From: Actinobacteria bacterium UBA5176
GTDB taxonomy: Bacteria > Actinomycetota > UBA4738
Direction: 5' to 3'
NCBI GenBank assembly: GCA_002413305.1
Contig: DHWS01000014.1
Location: 1-11,209 of the forward strand
Length of the DNA stretch: 11,209 nucleotides
This document shows, in pieces, positions 6,926 through 11,209 of the stretch (within the stretch, counting starts at the first letter, position 1; every line of letters begins with the position of its first letter). Made by a program: the position numbers and the translations under genes. The notes under the pieces were generated by a model, which worked only from the letters and a program-made list of their open reading frames with translations, was not told the DNA's origin and ran no database searches.

Positions 6926-7678
6926 ATGTACAGCGTGTCGCGAACGGACGCGCGCGGCCGGTCGAGCCGTGCGCTCAGGCCGAGCGGCCGTCTGAGGGGG
7001 AAGATTGCTCTTATAGCGCCTGCATTCGGGAAGGCGTGCGAGGGGGTCTTTCGCCACCCGCAGATCGTCGACCTGCTCCCCGAGTATCTGATCGAGATCC
7101 ACACCATCATCCGCTCGACCACGCCCTTGATGGAAGCCGGAATCGCCAGGGCGGAGGCGATGGCGCCGGCCGACCCTGTGGCCGGCGGGGTCGCTGCGTA
7201 CCTCCGCCGTCACGTCGAGGAGGAGCGGTTCCACGACAAGTGGCTCCTTGAGGATCTCGAGCTCATGGGAATGCCTCCTGCGGCCGTGCTGGAACGGCTG
7301 CCGACGGCCACCGTGGCGAGCCTGGCCGGCGCTCAGTATTACTGGGCGCTTCACTACCACCCGATCACGCTCCTGGGGTATTTCGCTTTCGCGGAGGGGT
7401 TCCCGCCCTCGGGCGCGCTGGTCGAGGAGTTGATCGAGCGGACCGGCTATCCGCGGGCTGCCTTCCGGACCTTCATCGTGCACGGCGAGCTCGATCCGGG
7501 ACACCGTGAGGAGATCGACCGGACCATCGACGGGTTGCCGCTGGAGCCAGGGCACGAGGTGGCGCTCGGGCTGTCGGCGATGACCACTGGTCGGCTGCTC
7601 ACCAAGACGCTCGTGGAGCTGGTCGAGGACGTCGGCACCGCCGAGAGGCCTCTCGGACAGGCCTCGAGACGCACCTGA
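6926..7678 (+). CDS. Heme-oxygenase-like diiron oxidase (iron-containing redox enzyme family)
   Basis: A 250-residue all-helical protein of the HDO (TENA/PqqC/CADD-like) fold. HDOs bind two irons and activate O2 for C-H or C-C cleavage, desaturation or N-oxidation. All six expected ligands can be placed: E100 and H103 in HVEEERFH (96-103), E157 in GYFAFAEG (151-158), and H186, D190, H193 in HGELDPGH (186-193). The H103-to-E157 interval (54) and the HxxxDxxH motif match CADD/UndA-type enzymes as I recall them. The first 25 residues are basic and probably disordered. I chose the ATG at 6926, 7 bases after the peptide's stop; no Shine-Dalgarno is visible, suggesting reinitiation after the peptide. 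A GTG at 6935 is an alternative start. The linkage to a leader-like peptide suggests that peptide as substrate (inference); small-molecule substrates such as amino or fatty acids are the alternative. Confidence 0.85.
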   Translation: MYSVSRTDARGRSSRALRPSGRLRGKIALIAPAFGKACEGVFRHPQIVDLLPEYLIEIHTIIRSTTPLMEAGIARAEAMAPADPVAGGVAAYLRRHVEEERFHDKWLLEDLELMGMPPAAVLERLPTATVASLAGAQYYWALHYHPITLLGYFAFAEGFPPSGALVEELIERTGYPRAAFRTFIVHGELDPGHREEIDRTIDGLPLEPGHEVALGLSAMTTGRLLTKTLVELVEDVGTAERPLGQASRRT

Positions 7679-7692
7679 ACCAGCGTTCTTTC

Positions 7693-7723
7693 GCGACGGC
7701 GCAGTTTCCATCTTCGCCGTCGC
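7693..7723. repeat. Perfect 9-bp inverted repeat between the oxidase and permease genes
   Basis: GCGACGGCG (7693-7701) and CGCCGTCGC (7715-7723) are perfectly complementary around a 13-base spacer. There is no T-run after it, so it is a poor intrinsic terminator for the oxidase operon. A weak promoter-like pair, TTTCCA (7705-7710) and CACAAT (7729-7734), has its -35 inside the spacer. The repeat may therefore be an operator for the permease/amidase unit. Either reading is tentative. Confidence 0.45.
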
Positions 7724-7778
7724 CGATGCACAATGCGGCGAGGAACTATCCGGACGTCTCCAGTCAGGAGGTCTTGCG

Positions 7779-9311
7779 GTGGACACAGCCGACCCACTCG
7801 GTGCCCGGTCCGCGCCACGCACTCCGTCGGCGGGCCTCGCCCAGGAGGCGATCGGTCTCCGCGAGGTGTTCTTCCAATCGGTCACCCACATGGCGCCGGC
7901 CGCCGCCGTTGCCTTCTCGATCATCGCGGGAGCCGGCTTCGCTGCAGGGGCGCTGCCACTGGCGGTGATCCTCGCCTTGATCGGATGCCTGCTGGTGGCG
8001 CTCTCGATCGGACAGCTGGCGCGGCACCTGCCGTCGGCTGGGAGCTTCTACACATACACCGCCCGAGGTATCCATCCCGGGGTCGGGTTCCTGGTCGCAT
8101 GGGCCTATGCCGTCGCCGAGCCGCTCGTGGCTCCCCTGCTGTTCCTGATCTTCGGACACCTCGTCGCGAACACGCTGCACCAGGAGCTCGGGTGGAACTA
8201 CGGCCAGTGGTGGTGGCCGGCCGCGCTCTTCGCCGCGGTCGTGGTCTTCGTACTCGGCTACTTCGGGATCCGGATCAGTGCTCGGACGGGGACCATCCTG
8301 GGGTTGTTCGAGATCGGGGTGTTCACGGCTCTGGCCGTCTGGCTCATCGCGAAGGCCGGCAGCGCCAATACGCTCGCGGTGTTCGGAACGAAGTTCGCGA
8401 CCGCGAAAGGCTTCGTCGGCATCGGCGGCGTGGTGGCCGGGTCCATCTACACCATCCTGGCCTTCATCGGCTTCGAAGCGGCGGCGCCGCTCGCGGAGGA
8501 GACCAGAGACCCCAGACGCAACATCAAGCTCGCCGTGGTGTATTCGTGCATCTGCATCGGCGTCTTCTACGTCCTCACCACCTACGCCGCGACCGTGTAT
8601 TTCGGACCCGGCAAGTTCGGGGGTTTCGGGAGCTTCGGCGGCGGCAACCCGTGGGACGGGCTCGCCCGCGCCGTGTGGGGAGGCGGTTGGTTCATCGTGT
8701 TCCTCGCCATCGCCAACTCGGCCATCGCCAATTCCAATGCCGCGGCGAACGCGACGACCAGGACGTGGTTCGCGATGGGGCGCATCCGGCTGCTGCCGGG
8801 GTTCTTCGCCCACACCCATCCTCGGTACAAGTCGCCGGACGTCGCAGTCGTCGCGCAGTTCGTGGTCGGCGTGGTCCTGACCCTGGTGCTGGGCGCGAAG
8901 TACGGGCCGTTCCCGGTGGCCTTCATCCTGGTGGCGACCATCGATACGGCCATCATCATCGCCATCTACATGCTCGTGAACGTGTCGTGCATCCTCTTTT
9001 ACATCCGCGAGCAGCGGGCCGAGTTCAACGTGCTGCTGCATGGCATCCTGCCCCTCGCCGGTATCGCAGCCTTCGTGCCCGCGTTCTTCACGGCCGTCGG
9101 TGTCGGCAAGTCCGTCTTCAGCTTCGTCGTCCCGTTGCCGTCTCCGTACAACCTCGTCGGCATCATCGACGGCATCCTGATGGGCGTTGGGGTCATCTAC
9201 CTGATCGTTCTTTCTGTGGTGGCCCCGAAGCGCATCCGGGATACCGGCCGTGTGTTCATCGACGAGCCGGAGGTGGCCGCGCAGCCCGGCACCGCGCCGG
9301 CGGCCGTGTAA
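7779..9311 (+). CDS. APC-superfamily permease (amino acid/amide/amine type)
   Basis: A 510-residue integral membrane protein with about 12 hydrophobic helices. A short hydrophilic N-terminus (1-35) precedes TM1 with SVTHMAPAAAVAFSIIAG (34-51), the substrate-facing helix of APC transporters. The sequence GFEAAAPLAEETRDPRRNI (231-249) is the highly conserved TM6 end and loop of the family. The C-terminal 35 residues are hydrophilic. Start at the GTG at 7779 is fixed by AGGAGGT (7766-7772) with 6-base spacing. The acetamidase/formamidase gene follows after 9 bases, which points to import of an amide, amine or amino acid that this enzyme then acts on (inference). It is separated from the upstream oxidase gene by 100 bases with an inverted repeat, so it probably begins its own transcription unit, although read-through cannot be excluded. 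Confidence 0.9.
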   Translation: MDTADPLGARSAPRTPSAGLAQEAIGLREVFFQSVTHMAPAAAVAFSIIAGAGFAAGALPLAVILALIGCLLVALSIGQLARHLPSAGSFYTYTARGIHPGVGFLVAWAYAVAEPLVAPLLFLIFGHLVANTLHQELGWNYGQWWWPAALFAAVVVFVLGYFGIRISARTGTILGLFEIGVFTALAVWLIAKAGSANTLAVFGTKFATAKGFVGIGGVVAGSIYTILAFIGFEAAAPLAEETRDPRRNIKLAVVYSCICIGVFYVLTTYAATVYFGPGKFGGFGSFGGGNPWDGLARAVWGGGWFIVFLAIANSAIANSNAAANATTRTWFAMGRIRLLPGFFAHTHPRYKSPDVAVVAQFVVGVVLTLVLGAKYGPFPVAFILVATIDTAIIIAIYMLVNVSCILFYIREQRAEFNVLLHGILPLAGIAAFVPAFFTAVGVGKSVFSFVVPLPSPYNLVGIIDGILMGVGVIYLIVLSVVAPKRIRDTGRVFIDEPEVAAQPGTAPAAV

Positions 9312-9320
9312 GAGGACTTC

Positions 9321-10343
9321 GTGGGTGCGCTTGATGTTCTGACGTATCGGCCGAACCCGTCCGAGTTCGCGTGGACGTTCGGCGGCGCGGCGCCCATCCG
9401 TCGCCTCCGGCCCGAGACCGTGCTGGAGCTGTGGACGGAGGATGCGTTCGGCGGCAAGGTCCGAGGTCCCGACGACCTTGTGTCGAAGGTCGTGGAGTTC
9501 CCCTTCGTCAACCCCCAGACGGGACCCTTCTACGTCGAGGGCGCCGAGCCGGGCGATTCGCTGGCCTTGCACTTCGTGTCGATCGAACCGTCCCGTGATT
9601 GGGCCGCCTCCACCACGATCCCGCTGTTCGGTTCGCTGACCACCACGCACACCACGGCGGGCCTGCAGGAGCCGCTGCCCGAGCTGGTGTGGATGTACGA
9701 GGTGGACGCCAAGCGTCGCACGGTCACGTACCGGGCGAAGGAGAGCGGCTTCGTGGTGGACCTGCCGCTGGCCCCGATGCACGGGACGGTCGGCGTGGCC
9801 CCCGCCGCATTCGAGGCGCGCTCGTCGCTGGTGCCCGATGCGCACGGCGGGAACATGGACACCCCCGAGATGCGCGCGGGCACCACGTGCTACCTGGGCG
9901 TCAACGTGGAGGGGGCACTCTTCTCGATCGGGGACGGACACTGCCGGCAAGGCGAGGGCGAGAGTTGCGGGGTCGCCGTCGAGGCGGCCATGGATACGGT
10001 CCTGATCGTTGACCTCATCAAGGGAGTGGCCACGCCCTGGCCACGACTGGAGAACGACGACTACCTGATGAGCGCGGGGTCCGCCCGGCCCTTGGAGGAC
10101 GCCTTCCGGATCGCCCAAGTCGACCTGATCGACTGGATGCAGGCCGAGTTCGGGCTGGCCAGGCTGGATGGATACCAGCTCCTGTCCCAGGCGAGCGAGA
10201 CGCCGGTGGCCAACGTGGTCGACCCGAACTACACGTGCCTCACGAAGATCCGCAAGGCGTACCTGCCGGCTGTTGACGTGTACAGCGGTGCGCACACACG
10301 GCTCAGGGAGATGGCGTCGGCGTACTCGGCCGAGCGCTGGTAG
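9321..10343 (+). CDS. Acetamidase/formamidase family amidohydrolase
   Basis: A 340-residue cytoplasmic protein of the FmdA/AmdA family, which hydrolyses short amides (formamide, acetamide) to ammonia and the acid. Family signatures run in order: PMHGTVGVAPAAFE (152-165), DAHGGNMDTPEM (173-184), YLGVNVEGALFSIGDGHCRQGEGE (191-214) and EAAMD (221-225). Near the C-terminus LLSQASETPVANVVDPNYT carries the usual end-domain motif. The HGGN/D and GDGH residues belong to the metal and active site region in characterised relatives. Start at the GTG at 9321 is supported by AGAGGA (9311-9316), which overlaps the permease stop. The tight spacing to the permease indicates a shared transcript and a joint role in using an external amide as nitrogen source. 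The exact substrate is not readable from sequence; relatives also act on other small amides. Confidence 0.9.
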   Translation: MGALDVLTYRPNPSEFAWTFGGAAPIRRLRPETVLELWTEDAFGGKVRGPDDLVSKVVEFPFVNPQTGPFYVEGAEPGDSLALHFVSIEPSRDWAASTTIPLFGSLTTTHTTAGLQEPLPELVWMYEVDAKRRTVTYRAKESGFVVDLPLAPMHGTVGVAPAAFEARSSLVPDAHGGNMDTPEMRAGTTCYLGVNVEGALFSIGDGHCRQGEGESCGVAVEAAMDTVLIVDLIKGVATPWPRLENDDYLMSAGSARPLEDAFRIAQVDLIDWMQAEFGLARLDGYQLLSQASETPVANVVDPNYTCLTKIRKAYLPAVDVYSGAHTRLREMASAYSAERW

Positions 10344-10449
10344 CAGTCATCAGCCCTCGGCGTCGAACACTCGGATCACGGGAAGATGCCCGGCAGGGAT
10401 CGAGAAGGGTCGCCCTTTGACCGACGATCCGGCTGCGCTCCGGAACCCT
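10344..10449. other. Convergent intergenic region with short hairpin
   Basis: This lies between the amidase stop and the stop of the minus-strand 78-residue gene. GAAGGG (10404-10409) and CCCTTT (10413-10418) form a 5-6 bp stem with a TCG loop, a weak bidirectional terminator candidate without a strong T-run. On the minus strand an open frame ending at a TGA at 10350-10352 reads ...RPFSIPAGHLPVIRVFDAEG before the stop. It looks protein-like but has no credible start and overlaps the end of the 78-residue gene. It could be the leftover C-terminus of a disrupted gene. Confidence 0.35.
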
Positions 10450-10686
10450 TCAGCCGCCGCGGCCTCTCTTCGCGATCCGACCGACCGTCTCAACCCAGAC
10501 CGGCACGCCGTCGATCTCGCGAGGGACTTGGTCGGCGAGTAACCCTTCGACCAGGTTCACTTTCACTCCATATCCCTCGCCGATGAGGGCGATCCCGATC
10601 CCATTGACGTCTGGATGCTTCCCGACCAGCTTCGTGACCTTGGCCTTGGCTGCCCGAGCCTGCTCGAGGGTGCTCGCCTTCGCCAC
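10450..10686 (-). CDS. Small conserved protein resembling a protease-associated N-terminal domain
   Basis: A 78-residue soluble protein. The N-terminal helix is rich in Ala and Lys (LEQARAAKAKVTKLVG, 7-22). It is followed by HPDVNGIGIALIGEGYGVKVNL (24-45) and a C-terminal strand region EIDGVPVWVETVGRIAK (57-73). This VNGIGI...GYxVKVNL...IDGVPVxVExVG layout resembles, from memory, the N-terminal domain that precedes trypsin-like domains in some actinobacterial proteases. The GTG start at 10686 lies 4 bases after the protease stop, with TGAGG just before it, so it is translated from the same message. It may be a chaperone, inhibitor or pro-domain supplied as a separate chain (inference). No signal peptide or cysteine is seen. 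Confidence 0.7.
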   Translation of the reverse strand: MAKASTLEQARAAKAKVTKLVGKHPDVNGIGIALIGEGYGVKVNLVEGLLADQVPREIDGVPVWVETVGRIAKRGRGG

Positions 10687-10690
10687 AACC

Positions 10691-11209
10691 TCACGCTAGC
10701 AGCTGGGCGTTGAGGTCGTTCAGGACATTGGCCATCAGGCTCGCGTAGCTCACGCCTTCTCCGTTCGATCCGCCCGTCTGGGAGCCGGCCACAAGCAGAC
10801 CAAAGGCCAAGAGGGTTCCCGAAGTGAAGACCAGCGACCCGCTGTCGCCCGGCATGCTGAAGGGCCCTGCCCCCGTGCCCTCGATCTCCATCTGGTCGTC
10901 GAAGCGGATGTTGCCGATGTCATATTCGAAAACCACGTTGTCGAGCTCGAACGCCGTCACCCGTCCCTCGGTCAGGCCGGTCGTCCGGCCGAGCTTTTGG
11001 ACCAGGGTCACGCCGGCGAAGTCGGACTTCAGACCGGCCAGCGCACCCGCGCCTGTCAGGGTCGTGGGGTCGAAGCCCATCGCCGGGATCACGGTGGCGA
11101 GAGCACAATCCACCCTGTTCGCTCCCGTCGTCAGGAGCGGCGTGAACACGTCCAGGTTTCCGATGGTGTCGGATCCCTTCGCGCCGTGGTCGAACTTGTT
11201 TGGCTGGAC
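10691..11209 (-). CDS. Trypsin-like serine protease, C-terminal part (start outside window)
   Basis: 172 residues are visible and the frame runs open to the right edge; the GTG at 11149 inside it is not a likely start. The catalytic serine is S123 in MPGDSGSLVF (119-128), the classic GDSG motif of S1 peptidases. D34 in NRVDCALATV (31-40) is the likely catalytic aspartate. The stretch QKLGRTTGLTEGRVTAF (71-87) is the usual strand preceding the substrate pocket, and LLAFGLLVAGS follows the serine. The catalytic histidine and any signal peptide lie off-window. The next gene on this strand starts 4 bases after the stop. It may be an active protease or a non-proteolytic homologue; this cannot be settled without the missing histidine. 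Confidence 0.82.
   Translation of the reverse strand, partial: VQPNKFDHGAKGSDTIGNLDVFTPLLTTGANRVDCALATVIPAMGFDPTTLTGAGALAGLKSDFAGVTLVQKLGRTTGLTEGRVTAFELDNVVFEYDIGNIRFDDQMEIEGTGAGPFSMPGDSGSLVFTSGTLLAFGLLVAGSQTGGSNGEGVSYASLMANVLNDLNAQLLA

Noticed and set aside
7764..10295. 843-residue open frame on the minus strand
   Set aside because: It lies exactly antisense to the permease and amidase genes, which have clear family motifs and ribosome sites. Its translation is rich in Arg, Asp, Glu and His without a recognisable domain, as expected for antisense frames in GC-rich DNA.
1..11209. tRNA genes, CRISPR repeats, insertion sequences or attachment sites
   Set aside because: By eye I found no GTTCGAATC-type tRNA arm in a suitable setting, no regularly spaced repeats, no transposase motifs and no flanking direct repeats. 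A computed search could still find weak cases.

Overview
The window is GC-rich DNA with G/C-dominated third codon positions and frequent GTG and TTG starts. The gene families (AcuC-type deacetylase, zinc-ribbon nucleotide cyclase fused to an AAA ATPase and TPR tail, amide permease plus acetamidase/formamidase) suggest a high-GC, probably uncultured Actinomycetota or similar soil/aquatic lineage. The phylum is an inference. I see no rRNA, tRNA, CRISPR array or insertion sequence.

Layout, left to right. (1) Positions 1-2636 (+): the 3' part of a large polytopic membrane protein with a phosphatase-like extracellular end, overlapping by 4 bases an AcuC/histone-deacetylase-like gene. (2) 2664-2993 (+): a broken cyclase gene (two zinc ribbons plus the first part of a class III cyclase domain), then about 280 bases without a convincing gene. 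(3) 3278-6493 (-): an intact 1071-residue zinc-ribbon/cyclase/AAA/TPR signalling protein. (4) 6494-6660: a divergent regulatory region with promoter-like elements on both strands and an inverted repeat. (5) 6661-7678 (+): an 85-residue peptide resembling RiPP precursor leaders (NHLP/Os1348 type), followed 7 bases later by a heme-oxygenase-like diiron oxidase with all six expected metal ligands. (6) 7779-10343 (+): an APC-family permease and an acetamidase/formamidase, 9 bases apart, most likely an amide uptake-and-hydrolysis unit. (7) 10450-11209 (-): a trypsin-like serine protease running off the right edge, followed by a small 78-residue partner-like protein.

The most interesting part is 6661-7678. 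A small leader-like peptide is tightly linked to a diiron oxidase and divergently transcribed from a large signalling ATPase. This could be a minimal peptide-modification (RiPP) module. The sequence shows the pairing and the intact active site; peptide modification itself is inference. The cyclase remnant facing an intact cyclase is a second point of interest, because it suggests deletion or recombination between related signalling genes.
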